In this document: piece by piece, positions 35,003-46,193 of the stretch | Position numbering within the stretch: the stretch's first letter is position 1 | Layout of the letters: every line of letters begins with the position of its first letter | Origin: Rhizobium rosettiformans W3 | GTDB lineage: Bacteria; Pseudomonadota; Alphaproteobacteria; Rhizobiales; Rhizobiaceae | NCBI RefSeq assembly: GCF_004912135.1 | Contig: NZ_STGU01000001.1 | Location: 558,001-622,000 of the forward strand | Reading direction: 5' to 3' | DNA: 64,000 bases | Notes under the pieces: model-generated | What the model saw: only the letters and a program-made list of their open reading frames with translations | Told to the model about the DNA's origin: nothing | Databases searched by the model: none | Position numbers and translations under genes: made by a program

Positions 35003-36205
35003 TCAGGCGGCGGCTGTTTTGGTGACCGTTGACGGTCCGAAGGTGAAAATGGCGATTGCGGCTGTTGCTACGGCGCACGCGGCCATGACGCCAATCATGG
35101 GAAGGGCGGTTCCATCGTCGAGAACGCCGATGGTGAAGCTGCAGAGCGCGCCGGCGCCGAAGCCGAGGGCACCCATCAAGGCCGCTGCCGTGCCCGAGAT
35201 CGCGCCATGGGATTCCATGGCGAGGATGTTGCAGGTTGGCATGATGCCGCCGACGCCCATGACCATGATGAAAAGCAGGATGCAGACCGGGACCAGCGAG
35301 GCGATGCCGGCCAGCTGCAGGCCCAGCAGAATGAGGCCGGCGGCCGCGTAGATGGTCGCGCTCAGCTTGACCACGCCTCGCACGCCGATCCGCTCCGCAA
35401 GGCGGGGGGCAAGCTGCGCGCCCATGCCGATGCCGATGGCGTTCAGGCTGAAGATGACCGAATAGGCTAGCGGCGAGAGGCCATAGACATTGATCAGCAC
35501 GAAGGACGAGCCGGCGATATAGGCGAAAAAGCCGCCCTGGGCGAGCGCGAGTGCGCCGGCATAGGGAATGAAGCTGCGGGTAAAGAGCAGGCGACCATAC
35601 CAGTGCAAGGCGTCGCCCGGGCGGCTCATGGCGCGCAGTTCGGGCATGCGGGTTTCCGGCAGCATGGTGATGGTGATGACGGCGACAACCACGCCAAGCG
35701 CACCGAGGAGCGCGAAGATCAGCCGCCAATCGCCCATCTGCAGCACGAGGCTGCCGAGCAGGGGCGCCAGTACCGGGGCGATGCCGAGCACAAGCACGAC
35801 CATGGACATCAGACGGGCGGCAGCCTGTCCGGTATGCACGTCACGGATCGAGGCGGTGGCGATGACCATGCCGATCGAGCCGCCGATGCCCTGTAGGAAG
35901 CGGAAGACGAGGAGCCCCGTGGCGCCGGTGGAGAGCACGCATCCGATCGAGGCGAGAACGAAGATCGCCAGCGCCAGATAGATCATCGGCTTGCGACCGG
36001 TCTTGTCGGAGACGGGACCGTAGAACAGCTGGCCGAGCGTGAAGCCGGTGAAATAGGTCATCATGCTTAGCTGGATGTTGGCATCCGTTGTGGCGAGGTC
36101 CTTTGCCATGCGGGGCATGGCGGCTACATACATGTCGGTCGCAAAGGGGCCAAGAGCACAGACGGCCCCCAGCGCGATGGCAAGTGCGGTGTTCTTGTTC
36201 TGCAT
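35003..36205 (-). CDS. MFS drug-resistance transporter, Bcr/CflA family
   Basis: Predicted 400 residues, twelve hydrophobic segments. The N-terminus with GPFATDMYVAAMPRMAKDL is the Bcr/CflA signature, and GPVSDKTGRKP is the MFS loop motif between helices 2 and 3. It is probably a proton-coupled exporter of drugs or small metabolites. It is divergent from a TetR gene, and two palindromic operators lie between them. Confidence 0.92.
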   Translation of the reverse strand: MQNKNTALAIALGAVCALGPFATDMYVAAMPRMAKDLATTDANIQLSMMTYFTGFTLGQLFYGPVSDKTGRKPMIYLALAIFVLASIGCVLSTGATGLLVFRFLQGIGGSIGMVIATASIRDVHTGQAAARLMSMVVLVLGIAPVLAPLLGSLVLQMGDWRLIFALLGALGVVVAVITITMLPETRMPELRAMSRPGDALHWYGRLLFTRSFIPYAGALALAQGGFFAYIAGSSFVLINVYGLSPLAYSVIFSLNAIGIGMGAQLAPRLAERIGVRGVVKLSATIYAAAGLILLGLQLAGIASLVPVCILLFIMVMGVGGIMPTCNILAMESHGAISGTAAALMGALGFGAGALCSFTIGVLDDGTALPMIGVMAACAVATAAIAIFTFGPSTVTKTAAA

Positions 36206-36246
36206 GGTCTTTGTCTCTTCGGCGGCGGGGGTTGAAACGTGGAATT

Positions 36247-36264
36247 GGAAACGATATCGTTTCC
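36247..36264. promoter_or_regulatory. Operator 1, perfect 18-bp palindrome
   Basis: GGAAACGATATCGTTTCC at 36247-36264 reads the same on both strands. It lies 41 bases upstream of the MFS start and 53 bases upstream of the TetR start, the expected place for a TetR operator that represses both genes. Confidence 0.75.
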
Positions 36265-36275
36265 TTGGGAAGATA

Positions 36276-36293
36276 GGAAACGCAATCGTTTCT
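36276..36293. promoter_or_regulatory. Operator 2, near-perfect copy of operator 1
   Basis: GGAAACGCAATCGTTTCT at 36276-36293 repeats operator 1 with three changes. Centre-to-centre distance is 29 bases, close to three helical turns, which allows two repressor dimers on one face of the DNA. Confidence 0.7.
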
Positions 36294-36317
36294 TATTGTC
36301 AACCGGAATCTTGTGGG

Positions 36318-36962
36318 ATGGCAGGCATGACGACGGCTTCAGCAACGGTGGGACGGCCCCCAAGCCTCGCGGACGATGACCGCAAGGCCTTGATATTGCA
36401 GGCAGCGGAGACTGTTTTCGACAGTCTCGGTTATGGCGATGCAACGATGGAAGAGGTGGCGCGCGCCTGCGGCATGGCTAAGAAGACGGTTTACAAGTTC
36501 TTCCCGGACAAGGCCTCGCTCTTCGGAGCGCTGGTCGACAGCCATGATGTGGCTGTCATCGACAGCCGCGCTGCGACGGGTGAAGAGCAGCCGGAGGCGC
36601 GTCTGGTCCGGCTCCTGGAGGATGTCGCTGCAGCGATCCTCTCGCCCCGCCAGATCACGCTGACACGGTTGGTGATCGCGGAGTCGATAAAATATCCGGA
36701 GCTTGCGCAGCGCTTCTACCGGGATTGCGTCGAGAAGACGATGAGCCATGTTGCACAGGCACTGGCCAGCGATCCGTCACTTCGCCTGCCGCGTGGCCTC
36801 GATAACAAGACTTTCGCCGACATGCTCGTCTCGACGCTGCTCGGCTCCATCCATCTGCGCGCGCTGATGCTTAACCTGTCCCGCGAAGCCCTGGAGGAGG
36901 AATTAAGCGGGCGGGTGCCGCTGGTGATGGATCTGATTGTCCGGAGCTTGCCGGCGCGCTGA
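36318..36962 (+). CDS. TetR-family transcriptional regulator
   Basis: Predicted 214 residues. The N-terminal helix-turn-helix is clear: LILQAAETVFDSLGYGDATM followed by VARACGMAKKTVYKFFPDKASLF. The C-terminal domain would bind the ligand. It probably represses the divergent MFS exporter and itself through the two palindromes. ATGs at 36318 and 36327 are both possible starts. Confidence 0.88.
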   Translation: MAGMTTASATVGRPPSLADDDRKALILQAAETVFDSLGYGDATMEEVARACGMAKKTVYKFFPDKASLFGALVDSHDVAVIDSRAATGEEQPEARLVRLLEDVAAAILSPRQITLTRLVIAESIKYPELAQRFYRDCVEKTMSHVAQALASDPSLRLPRGLDNKTFADMLVSTLLGSIHLRALMLNLSREALEEELSGRVPLVMDLIVRSLPAR

Positions 36963-37063
36963 GCCGCGGGCAGGGGAGATGAGAACCGCCCGCACTGGCA
37001 AGCGCGGGCGATCGGGAGTTTCAACGGAGGCGTTCTCCGGTGCGCAGGATCTGCGATCCGGTG

Positions 37064-38797
37064 TCAGGAGGCCGCGCGATAGGCGGGCTGTCCGAGACGG
37101 GCAGCACGCTCGGCCGGTGTCCAGACGTCTTTGCCGCCTTCCCGGATCTCGCTGCGGCGGTTCAGCTTGAAGCGCTTCACGAGGTCTGCGAGCACGCTTG
37201 CCCCGTCCGATACGGCTCGGCTGATCTCGGTCGATTGCGTCACCATGGCCGCGTTGGCCTTGGTCATGTCGTCGACGTCGCTGACGGCACCATTGATGGC
37301 TTCGAGAGCGGCTGTTTCTTCCGCTGCCGATCGCGCGATGCGGTCGACATTCTGATCGATATCGGAGACGAACTTCTCGATCTCCTGGAGAACGCGCCCG
37401 GTCTCGCCGACGAGGCGGACGCCCTCCTGCACCTCGGTTGCGGAGGTGTTGACCAGGGCCTTGATTTCCTTGGCTGCATTCGCCGATCGCTGGGCGAGTT
37501 CACGCACTTCCTGCGCGACGACGGCAAAGCCCTTGCCGGCTTCGCCCGCGCGGGCGGCCTCGACCCCGGCATTCAGCGCGAGCAGGTTGGTCTGGAAGGC
37601 GATCTCATCGATCACGCCGATGATCTTGCCGATCTCGTTCGAGGCGCCCTCGATGCGCTCCATGGCGCTGACGGTATCCTTGACCACGGCGACGGAGGAG
37701 GTGGCAGCCGTGCGGGCTTCCATGGCGATCTTGCGGGTTTCCCGAGTTCGCTCGGTTGCCGTCCTGAGCTTGTTGGTCGCCTCGGAGAGGGCCGCTGCCG
37801 TCTGCTCGAGGGCCGCGACCTGCTGATGGGTGCGGCCGGAGAGTTCCTCGGCCGAATGTTTCATTGAACTGCCGTTGCGCGCAAGTTCATAGGTCTGGTC
37901 GAGCACGCCCGAAAGGGTCTGCTGGAAGGCGCCGACCGAGGCGTTGAAATCGCGGCGAAGCGGCTCAAATTCCGCGCTGAACGGCTGGTCGAGCGTCATG
38001 CGGATATTGCTGTCGGCGAGGCGGCCGAGGCCGGCGCCGAGTTCCTCGATCACCCGGATCCGCTCGGTGACGTCGGTCGCAAACTTCACAACCTTCAGCA
38101 CCTTGCCGTCGGTGTCCATGATCGGATTGTAGGAAGCCTGGATGTTGATCCTCTTGCCACCCTTGCCGAAGCGGGTGAACTGGTCGGTGACAAAGCGGCC
38201 TTCGCCAAGGCCCTTCCAGAAGTCGCGATACTCGATCGAGGCCGCGTAATCCTTGTCGCAGAAAATGGAGTGATGGCGCCCGACGATTTCCGACAGGCTG
38301 TAGCCCATGGCGCGGAGGAAATTCTCGTTGGCGTGCAGGATTTCGCCCGTCGGGGTAAACTCGATGATGGCCTGGGCGCGATCGAGCGCTGTCAGCTTGC
38401 CTTCGGCATCGAGCGACTTCAGCTTCATGGCAGTGATGTCGGTGGCGAACTTGACGACCTTGTGCGGGCGACCACCCTTCAGCACCGGATTATACGTCGC
38501 CTCGATCCAGATTTCGCGGCCGCCCTTGGCCACGCGCTTGTATTGTCCCTGGCCGAAATTGCCGGCGGCGAGGTTGCGCCAGAACTGCTTGTAGTCGGCG
38601 GAGGCAGCTTCGGTCGCGGTCACGAACATGCGGTGATGCTGGCCGACGATATCGTTCAGCTGATAACCGAGCGCCTTCAGGAAGTTCTGGTTGGCGTGGA
38701 GAATGCGACCTTCGAGGTCGAATTCGATGATGGCTTGGGATTTTTCGAGGGCGTCAAGAATGGATCGGGCATCGCTGCCAAAGGCGAAAAAGGACAT
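37064..38797 (-). CDS. Soluble methyl-accepting chemotaxis protein with two PAS domains
   Basis: Predicted 577 residues, with no membrane segment. Two PAS domains in tandem (about residues 12-125 and 132-250) have very similar sequence ([12 protein letters not shown] versus [12 protein letters not shown]). A long helical signalling domain follows with the conserved hairpin tip [20 protein letters not shown] and [17 protein letters not shown]. It probably senses an internal signal such as redox or a cofactor-bound ligand; no haem-binding residue is obvious. There is no C-terminal CheR-binding pentapeptide. ATG at 38797 has AGAG before it; 38803 is an alternative. Confidence 0.88.
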   Translation of the reverse strand: MSFFAFGSDARSILDALEKSQAIIEFDLEGRILHANQNFLKALGYQLNDIVGQHHRMFVTATEAASADYKQFWRNLAAGNFGQGQYKRVAKGGREIWIEATYNPVLKGGRPHKVVKFATDITAMKLKSLDAEGKLTALDRAQAIIEFTPTGEILHANENFLRAMGYSLSEIVGRHHSIFCDKDYAASIEYRDFWKGLGEGRFVTDQFTRFGKGGKRINIQASYNPIMDTDGKVLKVVKFATDVTERIRVIEELGAGLGRLADSNIRMTLDQPFSAEFEPLRRDFNASVGAFQQTLSGVLDQTYELARNGSSMKHSAEELSGRTHQQVAALEQTAAALSEATNKLRTATERTRETRKIAMEARTAATSSVAVVKDTVSAMERIEGASNEIGKIIGVIDEIAFQTNLLALNAGVEAARAGEAGKGFAVVAQEVRELAQRSANAAKEIKALVNTSATEVQEGVRLVGETGRVLQEIEKFVSDIDQNVDRIARSAAEETAALEAINGAVSDVDDMTKANAAMVTQSTEISRAVSDGASVLADLVKRFKLNRRSEIREGGKDVWTPAERAARLGQPAYRAAS

Positions 38798-39053
38798 ACG
38801 CATCTCTGGGTTCTAAAACGCGGCCAGGAGTTCATTGCCGCCCGCAGATGATTATATCTGCTAACTTACCGAACCCTTAAAAATTGGTGGAATTGTCGTG
38901 TTAGGTTGACACATTGCCCGGACAGGGCCGCCGCGCTGAGAACATTGCCTGTCATCCATGCGACATCTTTCGTCGCAGCATGGTCTTCTGGCTTTCATGC
39001 GCGCGATCTAGCTTTGCGACATCAATCTTTGCTGCCAAGGGGAGCGTTTTTCA

Positions 39054-41480
39054 ATGAAGAGCCATGCGCGTGTCGTCGTCATCGGCGGGGGTGTCGTCGG
39101 GTGTTCGGTCCTGTACCATCTGACCAAGTTCGGCTGGACCGATGTGGTGCTGCTCGAGCGCTCCGAGCTGACCTCTGGCTCCACCTGGCACGCGGCCGGC
39201 GGCATGCACACGATCAACGGTGACCCGAACGTCGCCAAGCTGCAGAAATACACGGTCGAGCTCTACAAGGAGATCGAGGAATATTCTGGCCAGGATATCG
39301 GCCTGCACATGACCTCGGGCCTGATGCTCGCCGCCACCAAGGAGCGCTTCGACTGGATGAAGTCGCTGCTCGCCAAGGGCAAGTATGCCGGCGGCGAAGC
39401 GACGCTGATCTCGGCGCAGGAAGCCTATGAAATGATGCCGCTGCTTGACCCCAAGCAGTTCGTCGGTGCGGTCTTCGATCCGCATGAAGGGCATCTCGAC
39501 CCTTACGGCACCACCCATGCCTATGCCAAGTCGGCGAAGAAGAACGGTGCGGAAATCTATCTGCACACCAAGGTCGAGGATCTGGTGCAGCTCGAAGACG
39601 GCACCTGGCGTGTCATCACCAACAAGGGCGAAATCCGTGCCGAGCATGTGGTGAATGCCGCCGGTCTCTGGGCGCGCGAAGTCGGCCGCATGGTCGGGCT
39701 GGAACTGCCGGTGCTGGCCATGGAGCATATGTATCTCATCACCGAGGACATGCCCGAGGTGATCGAGTTCAACAACACCACCGGCAAGGAGCTCATGCAC
39801 TGCGTCGACTTCGATGGCGAGATCTATATCCGCCAGGAGCGCAACGGCATGCTGATGGGCACTTATGAGAAGGATTGCCGTCCCTGGTCGCCCATCGAGA
39901 CGCCCTGGACCTTCGGCCATGAGCTCCTGGCGGAAGACCTGGAGCGCATCACCAATGAGCTGGAAATCGGCTTCCGCCATTTCCCCGCCTTCAACAATGC
40001 CGGCATCAAGAAGATCATCAACGGCCCCTTCACCTTCTCGCCGGATGGTAACCCGCTGGTCGGTCCGGTGCGCGGCATGACGAATTTCTGGTCGGCCTGC
40101 GCGGTCATGGCCGGCTTCTCCCAGGGCGGTGGCGTGGGGCTCGCGCTTGCGCAGTGGATCATCGAGGGTGATCCGGGCTTCGATGTCTTTGCCATGGATG
40201 TCTGCCGCTACGGCGATTACGCGACGCTGGCCTATACCAATGCCAAGGTGCGCGAGAACTATTCCCGCCGCTTCTCGATCCGTTATCCGAACGAGGAGCT
40301 GCCGGCTGCCCGTCCGCTGCTGACCACGCCGATCTATGACAAGTTGAAGGAAGCCGGTGCCGTCTTCGGGGCCTCCTATGGTCTGGAGACGCCGCTCTGG
40401 TTTGCGCCTGAGGGTGTCGAGGACAAGTTCTCCTGGCGCCGCTCGACCGATTTCGAAGCGGTCGGTCGCGAAGCCAAGGCTGTGCGTGAGAGCGTCGGCC
40501 TGATGGAGACCTCCGGATTTGCCAAATACATGGTGAGCGGGGAGGGCGCGCGCGACTGGCTGGACCACATGCTCGCCTGCAAGCTGCCGGAGGTTGGCCG
40601 CATGGCGCTCGCCCCGATGCTGAACGAGGCCGGCAAGCTGATCGGCGACTTCACGGTCGCCAATCTCGACGACGAGGACTTCCTCGTGATCGGCTCCGGT
40701 ATCGCCGAAGACTATCACATGCGCTGGTTCGAGAGCCATTTGCCGGAAGACGGCTCCGTCGATGTAGAGGCGCTGAACCTGAGCCTGGTCGGTCTTTCGA
40801 TCGCGGGGCCGAAGTCACGCGACGTGCTGGCCAAGCTCACCCATCTCGACGTCTCAGATGCGGCGCTGCCCTTCATGGCGATCCGCGAGATGGATCTCGG
40901 CATGGCACCTGTCATGCTGGGTCGCGTCAGCTATACCGGCGATCTCGGCTACGAGATCTGGATGCGGCCGGAATACCAGCGCTACGTCTTCGAGGCGCTG
41001 ATGGAGGCAGGCGCCGAGTTCGGCATTTCTCTCTTCGGTCTGCGTGCGCTCAATGCGCTGCGCCTGGAAAAGAGCTTCGGCAGCTGGTCGCGTGAGTATC
41101 GCCCGCTTTACGGGCCGCTCGAGGCCGGACTGTCCCGTTTCGTGGCGCTGAAGAAGGAAGCGAGCTTCATCGGCAAGCAGGCGGCAATGGAGGAGAAGCT
41201 GTCCGGCGGCGCGCTCCGCCTGCGCACCTTCATCGTCGACGCCAAGGATGCCGATGTGATCGGCGACGAGCCGATCTCCTACAAGGGCGAGGTGCGCGGC
41301 TGGGTGACCTCGGGCGGCTTTGCTCATCCGAGCGGCGTATCCGTCGCCATCGGCTATGTTCCAAAGGAGATCGCGGACGAAATCGAGGGCTGGAGCGTGG
41401 AGATTCTTGGGGAAATCCTGCCGGCTCGCCTGCAGCCTCAGTCGCTTTTTGACGCCAACGGGTCGCGAATGAGAAACTGA
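39054..41480 (+). CDS. FAD-dependent dimethylglycine/sarcosine dehydrogenase-like enzyme with GcvT domain
   Basis: Predicted 808 residues. The N-terminal DAO-type FAD domain has VVVIGGGVVGCSVLYHLTK and the covalent-FAD-type motif SGSTWHAAGGMH. The C-terminal half (about 430-800) is a GcvT/aminomethyltransferase fold that binds folate. This order is that of mitochondrial-type dimethylglycine and sarcosine dehydrogenases, which demethylate and pass C1 to THF. It lies apart from soxBDAG but in a similar pathway. The 250 bases before the start (shared with the divergent chemoreceptor) hold no other gene that I can see. Confidence 0.88.
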   Translation: MKSHARVVVIGGGVVGCSVLYHLTKFGWTDVVLLERSELTSGSTWHAAGGMHTINGDPNVAKLQKYTVELYKEIEEYSGQDIGLHMTSGLMLAATKERFDWMKSLLAKGKYAGGEATLISAQEAYEMMPLLDPKQFVGAVFDPHEGHLDPYGTTHAYAKSAKKNGAEIYLHTKVEDLVQLEDGTWRVITNKGEIRAEHVVNAAGLWAREVGRMVGLELPVLAMEHMYLITEDMPEVIEFNNTTGKELMHCVDFDGEIYIRQERNGMLMGTYEKDCRPWSPIETPWTFGHELLAEDLERITNELEIGFRHFPAFNNAGIKKIINGPFTFSPDGNPLVGPVRGMTNFWSACAVMAGFSQGGGVGLALAQWIIEGDPGFDVFAMDVCRYGDYATLAYTNAKVRENYSRRFSIRYPNEELPAARPLLTTPIYDKLKEAGAVFGASYGLETPLWFAPEGVEDKFSWRRSTDFEAVGREAKAVRESVGLMETSGFAKYMVSGEGARDWLDHMLACKLPEVGRMALAPMLNEAGKLIGDFTVANLDDEDFLVIGSGIAEDYHMRWFESHLPEDGSVDVEALNLSLVGLSIAGPKSRDVLAKLTHLDVSDAALPFMAIREMDLGMAPVMLGRVSYTGDLGYEIWMRPEYQRYVFEALMEAGAEFGISLFGLRALNALRLEKSFGSWSREYRPLYGPLEAGLSRFVALKKEASFIGKQAAMEEKLSGGALRLRTFIVDAKDADVIGDEPISYKGEVRGWVTSGGFAHPSGVSVAIGYVPKEIADEIEGWSVEILGEILPARLQPQSLFDANGSRMRN

Positions 41481-41526
41481 ACCGTTTTCGGCAAAAGTGG
41501 GCTTGCATTAGTTCCCACACATGAAG

Positions 41527-41551
41527 AGCAGGTCGCCTCGCGCGACCTGCT
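41527..41551 (+). terminator. Hairpin after the 808-residue oxidoreductase gene
   Basis: AGCAGGTCGC (41527-41536) and GCGACCTGCT (41542-41551) form a perfect 10-bp stem. The T run is interrupted (GATTTCCT), so terminator strength is uncertain. It is 46 bases after the stop codon and 204 bases before livH. Confidence 0.55.
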
Positions 41552-41754
41552 GATTTCCTAAGCTTTTTCTGCTGCTTTTTTGTGTGACCTGTCATTTCCC
41601 GGGTCAAACCACCTGTTAACAGTAACATTTTGTCTGATGCATGCCTTTTTGGCTTCACATTTTCGGACAAAGCGATATGGAATCCCCCGACGCCTATGCC
41701 CGCAAGGGATAACAAAATGAGACGCAACAGTAAGGCGCGTCCGGGGGATAATAT

Positions 41755-42657
<903 letters not shown>

Positions 42658-42661
42658 TCCC

Positions 42662-44056
42662 ATGACTACTTCTGCAAACGTAAATGGTGCCGCGTCGTCC
42701 GGCACAACGGCGCGCGCCCTCAAGGAAGGCCTATACGCGGGTATCATCGCCCTTGGCCTGTTCTGCCTCTATATCGGCATCAAGACCGATCAGAACATGG
42801 CCAATGAGCTGGTGTGGTACACGCGTCCGGGTCTGCTCGCCTCCTTCGTCGTGATCGCCGCCGTCGGTCGCTTCGCCATGGTCGCCTTCATCGCGCCGTG
42901 GTTTGCGGCTCGCCGGGAAAAGAAGTCCGCTTCCGTTCCCGTGCACGAGATCGACGCCCAGCCGTCTTTCTTCAAGGCGCATTTCCTGAAGATCGCGCTC
43001 GTCGCGCTCATCCTCTACCCGCCGGTCATCGTTGCGCTGACGGGTGTTCAGGGCTCGCTCAAGTATGTCGACAACTTCGGCATCCAGATCCTGATCTACG
43101 TAATGCTTGCGTGGGGCCTCAACATCGTCGTCGGTCTCGCCGGTCTGCTCGATCTCGGCTACGTCGCCTTCTATGCGGTCGGAGCCTATTCCTACGCGCT
43201 GCTGGCCCAGAACTTCGGCCTGTCCTTCTGGATCCTGCTGCCGCTGGCCGGCATTCTTGCCGCCTTCTGGGGCATCATCCTCGGCTTCCCGGTGCTGCGT
43301 CTGCGCGGCGACTACCTCGCCATCGTGACGCTCGCCTTCGGTGAAATCATCCGACTGGTGCTGATCAACTGGCAGGACGTGACCCGCGGTACCTTCGGTA
43401 TCTCGAGCATTCCGAAGGCCACCTTCTTCGGCCTCGAGTTCAACGCATCGCCGGATGGCTTTGCCAAGACCTTCGGCCTGCCGATGTCGTCGGCCTATTA
43501 CAAGATCTACCTCTTCTACGTGATCCTGGCGCTGTGCTGCCTGACGGCCTATGTCACGATCAAGCTTCGCCGCATGCCGATCGGCCGTGCGTGGGAAGCG
43601 CTGCGTGAAGACGAGATCGCCTGCCGCTCGCTCGGCATCAACACCGTCACGACCAAGCTCACCGCGTTCGCGATCGGTGCGATGTTCGGTGGCTTTGCCG
43701 GCTCCTTCTTCGCCGCCCGTCAGGGCTTCGTCTCTCCGGAAAGCTTCGTCTTCCTTGAATCGGCTGTCATCCTTGCCATCGTCGTTCTCGGCGGCATGGG
43801 GTCGCTGACGGGGATCGCCGTTGCAGCCATTGTCATGATCGGCGGCACGGAAGCGCTGCGCGAGATGGAGTTCCTCAAGGTCATCTTCGGCCCCGACTTC
43901 ACGCCGGAACTGTACCGCATGATCCTCTTCGGCCTTGCCATGGTCGTGGTCATGCTGTTCAAGCCGCGCGGCTTCGTCGGCAGCAGAGAGCCGACGGCCT
44001 TCCTCAAGGAACGCAAGGCCGTCTCGGGCAGCTTCACCAAGGAGGGTCACGGCTGA
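42662..44056 (+). CDS. livM: Branched-chain amino acid ABC transporter permease LivM
   Basis: Predicted 464 residues with about ten membrane segments. It has the longer N-terminal extension common to rhizobial LivM and the core motifs [20 protein letters not shown] and [14 protein letters not shown]. The ATP-coupling loop is near [19 protein letters not shown]. It overlaps livG by one base. Confidence 0.93.
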   Translation: MTTSANVNGAASSGTTARALKEGLYAGIIALGLFCLYIGIKTDQNMANELVWYTRPGLLASFVVIAAVGRFAMVAFIAPWFAARREKKSASVPVHEIDAQPSFFKAHFLKIALVALILYPPVIVALTGVQGSLKYVDNFGIQILIYVMLAWGLNIVVGLAGLLDLGYVAFYAVGAYSYALLAQNFGLSFWILLPLAGILAAFWGIILGFPVLRLRGDYLAIVTLAFGEIIRLVLINWQDVTRGTFGISSIPKATFFGLEFNASPDGFAKTFGLPMSSAYYKIYLFYVILALCCLTAYVTIKLRRMPIGRAWEALREDEIACRSLGINTVTTKLTAFAIGAMFGGFAGSFFAARQGFVSPESFVFLESAVILAIVVLGGMGSLTGIAVAAIVMIGGTEALREMEFLKVIFGPDFTPELYRMILFGLAMVVVMLFKPRGFVGSREPTAFLKERKAVSGSFTKEGHG

Positions 44057-44928
44057 TGGCCTCCGGGAACACGACAATGAGCAATGACACGATCCTGAAA
44101 GTCGAGCATCTGTCGATGCGTTTTGGTGGCCTCATGGCCATCAACGACCTGTCCTTCGAAGCCAAGCGCGGCGAAATCACCGCGCTGATCGGGCCGAACG
44201 GTGCCGGCAAGACCACGGTCTTCAACTGCATCACCGGCTTCTATCGGCCGACCATGGGCATGATCAGCCTGACGCAGAAGTCCGGCGACACCTATCTTCT
44301 CGAGCGCCTGCCGGACTTCGAGATCCCGAAGAAAGCCAAGGTGGCGCGGACGTTCCAGAACATCCGTCTCTTCTCCGGCCTCACGGTTCTCGAAAACCTT
44401 CTGGTGGCGCAGCACAACGCCCTGATGAAGGCGTCGGGCTACACCGTGCTCGGCCTGCTCGGTCTGCCGGCCTACAAGAAGGCCGAGTCGGAATCGATCG
44501 AGAAGGCGCGCTACTGGCTCGAGAAGGCGGACCTCATCGAGCGTGCCGACGATCCGGCGGGTGATCTTCCCTACGGCGCGCAGCGTCGTCTGGAGATCTG
44601 CCGCGCCATGTGCACGGGGCCTGAGCTGCTCTGCCTGGACGAACCGGCCGCCGGTCTCAATCCGAAGGAATCTCTGGCGCTCAACACGCTGTTGCGCGCG
44701 ATCCGCGATGAAGGCACCTCGCTGCTCCTGATCGAGCACGACATGTCCGTCGTCATGGAGATTTCCGATCACGTCGTCGTCCTGGAATATGGCCAGAAGA
44801 TCTCCGACGGCACGCCTGATCACGTCAAGAACGACCCGAAGGTCATCGCGGCCTATCTGGGTGTCGAGGATGAAGAATTGGAAGAAGCGATCCACGAAGT
44901 CGAAGCCGTAGCGGGAGGAGAGCACTGA
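44056..44928 (+). CDS. livG: Branched-chain amino acid ABC transporter ATP-binding protein LivG
   Basis: Predicted 290 residues. Walker A is GPNGAGKTT, the signature region is the LivG form LPYGAQRRLEICRAM, and Walker B is LLCLDEPAAGLNPKE. An AGGAGG lies just before the start, inside livM. An internal ATG at 44077 is a possible alternative start. It overlaps livF by one base. Confidence 0.94.
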   Translation: MASGNTTMSNDTILKVEHLSMRFGGLMAINDLSFEAKRGEITALIGPNGAGKTTVFNCITGFYRPTMGMISLTQKSGDTYLLERLPDFEIPKKAKVARTFQNIRLFSGLTVLENLLVAQHNALMKASGYTVLGLLGLPAYKKAESESIEKARYWLEKADLIERADDPAGDLPYGAQRRLEICRAMCTGPELLCLDEPAAGLNPKESLALNTLLRAIRDEGTSLLLIEHDMSVVMEISDHVVVLEYGQKISDGTPDHVKNDPKVIAAYLGVEDEELEEAIHEVEAVAGGEH

Positions 44929-45656
44929 TGTCCTCTCAACCGATACTCAAAGTTTCTGGCGTCGAGACCTATTACGGCAACATCCGCGCGCTCGCGGGCG
45001 TCGATGTCGAAGTGCACAAGGGTGAGATCGTTTCGCTGATCGGTGCCAACGGTGCCGGCAAGTCGACCCTGATGATGACCATCTGCGGCAGCCCCCAGGC
45101 GCGTGCCGGTCAGGTCATCTTCGACGGGGAAGACATCACCAAGCTGCCGACCCATCTGATCGCGCGCCGTCGCATTGCGCAGTCTCCGGAAGGTCGCCGC
45201 ATCTTCCCGCGCATGACCGTCCTGGAAAACCTCCAGATGGGCGCGGGCCTTGACGATCTGAAGTTCTTCAAGGAGGACGTGGAGAAGATCTTCACCATGT
45301 TCCCGCGCCTGAAGGAGCGTCAGAACCAGCGTGGCGGTACCCTGTCCGGTGGTGAGCAGCAGATGCTCTCGATCGGCCGCGCGCTGATGTCCCGTCCGAA
45401 GCTCCTGCTTCTCGACGAGCCGTCGCTCGGTCTGGCACCGCTGATCGTCAAGGGCATCTTCGAACAGATCAAGCGGCTCAACAAGGAAGAAGGCCTGACC
45501 GTCTTCCTCGTCGAGCAGAACGCTTTCGCCGCACTGAAGCTTTCTGACCGTGCCTATGTCATGGTCAACGGCAAGGTGACGATGAGTGGCTCGGGTAAGG
45601 AACTGCTGGCCGATCCTTCGGTCCGCGCGGCCTATCTCGAAGGCGGCCATCACTGA
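44928..45656 (+). CDS. livF: Branched-chain amino acid ABC transporter ATP-binding protein LivF
   Basis: Predicted 242 residues. Walker A GANGAGKST, signature LSGGEQQMLSIGRALM, Walker B LLLLDEPSLGLAP. Normal LivF length. Coupled to livG by the TGATG junction. Confidence 0.95.
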   Translation: MSSQPILKVSGVETYYGNIRALAGVDVEVHKGEIVSLIGANGAGKSTLMMTICGSPQARAGQVIFDGEDITKLPTHLIARRRIAQSPEGRRIFPRMTVLENLQMGAGLDDLKFFKEDVEKIFTMFPRLKERQNQRGGTLSGGEQQMLSIGRALMSRPKLLLLDEPSLGLAPLIVKGIFEQIKRLNKEEGLTVFLVEQNAFAALKLSDRAYVMVNGKVTMSGSGKELLADPSVRAAYLEGGHH

Positions 45657-45674
45657 GCGCGGGGAGTAATTGAC

Positions 45675-46028
45675 ATGCAAGGTTTGTTTTTCGAAAGCGA
45701 CACGACCGTCCGTCTCGTGCTGCGTTTCCTCGTTCTGCTCCTCGGTTTCTGGACCGCCTGGCGCACAGGCAAGGCCGCGGCCGATGGCTGGAACGGCTAT
45801 GGCACGGTCTTCGTCTATGTGCTCGGACTGGGTTTTGCGATGCGGTTCCTGCACTTCTCGCTGTTTGCCGGACCGTTCCTGAGCCCCTTCTATTACGTCA
45901 TCGACGTGGTGCTTCTGATGGTGTTTGCCGTGGCTGGTTTCCAGGCGCGCCGCACCACGCAGATGGTCGACAACTACTACTGGCTCTACGAGAGAACTTC
46001 GTATTTCTCGTGGAAGAACAAAGATTGA
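45675..46028 (+). CDS. Small membrane protein of the liv operon (DUF6867-like)
   Basis: Predicted 117 residues with three hydrophobic segments and a conserved Tyr/Trp-rich C-terminus (NYYWLYERTSYFSWK). I know this as a small rhizobial family (DUF6867) found next to livF. It sits 18 bases after livF and before livK, so it is probably part of the operon and may be an accessory subunit of the transporter. Its function is not known. Confidence 0.7.
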   Translation: MQGLFFESDTTVRLVLRFLVLLLGFWTAWRTGKAAADGWNGYGTVFVYVLGLGFAMRFLHFSLFAGPFLSPFYYVIDVVLLMVFAVAGFQARRTTQMVDNYYWLYERTSYFSWKNKD

Positions 46029-46043
46029 CAAGCCGTTGTTTTC

Positions 46044-46063
46044 TGTCGCAGATTGGCGACAGA
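46044..46063 (+). other. Hairpin in the livK leader
   Basis: CTGTCGC (46044-46050) and GCGACAG (46057-46063) form a perfect 7-bp stem with a 6-base loop, between the small membrane gene and livK. It has no T run. It may protect the livK mRNA end after processing, so that the binding protein is made in excess. Confidence 0.4.
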
Positions 46064-46193
46064 GGGCTGCGGCTTGGTAAAAAACAAGGCTTCGGCCACA
46101 TACAAAGAGTGGAACAGTTTTCCGGCGCAGTCACAGCGGGTATTGCGCAGGGTTTTTATCCTAAACCCGCACAAAAAACTTGGGAGTAACAAT

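Noticed and set aside
46026..46054. TTGACA as a livK promoter
   Set aside because: The box overlaps the end of the preceding gene and no -10-like element lies at 16-18 bases.
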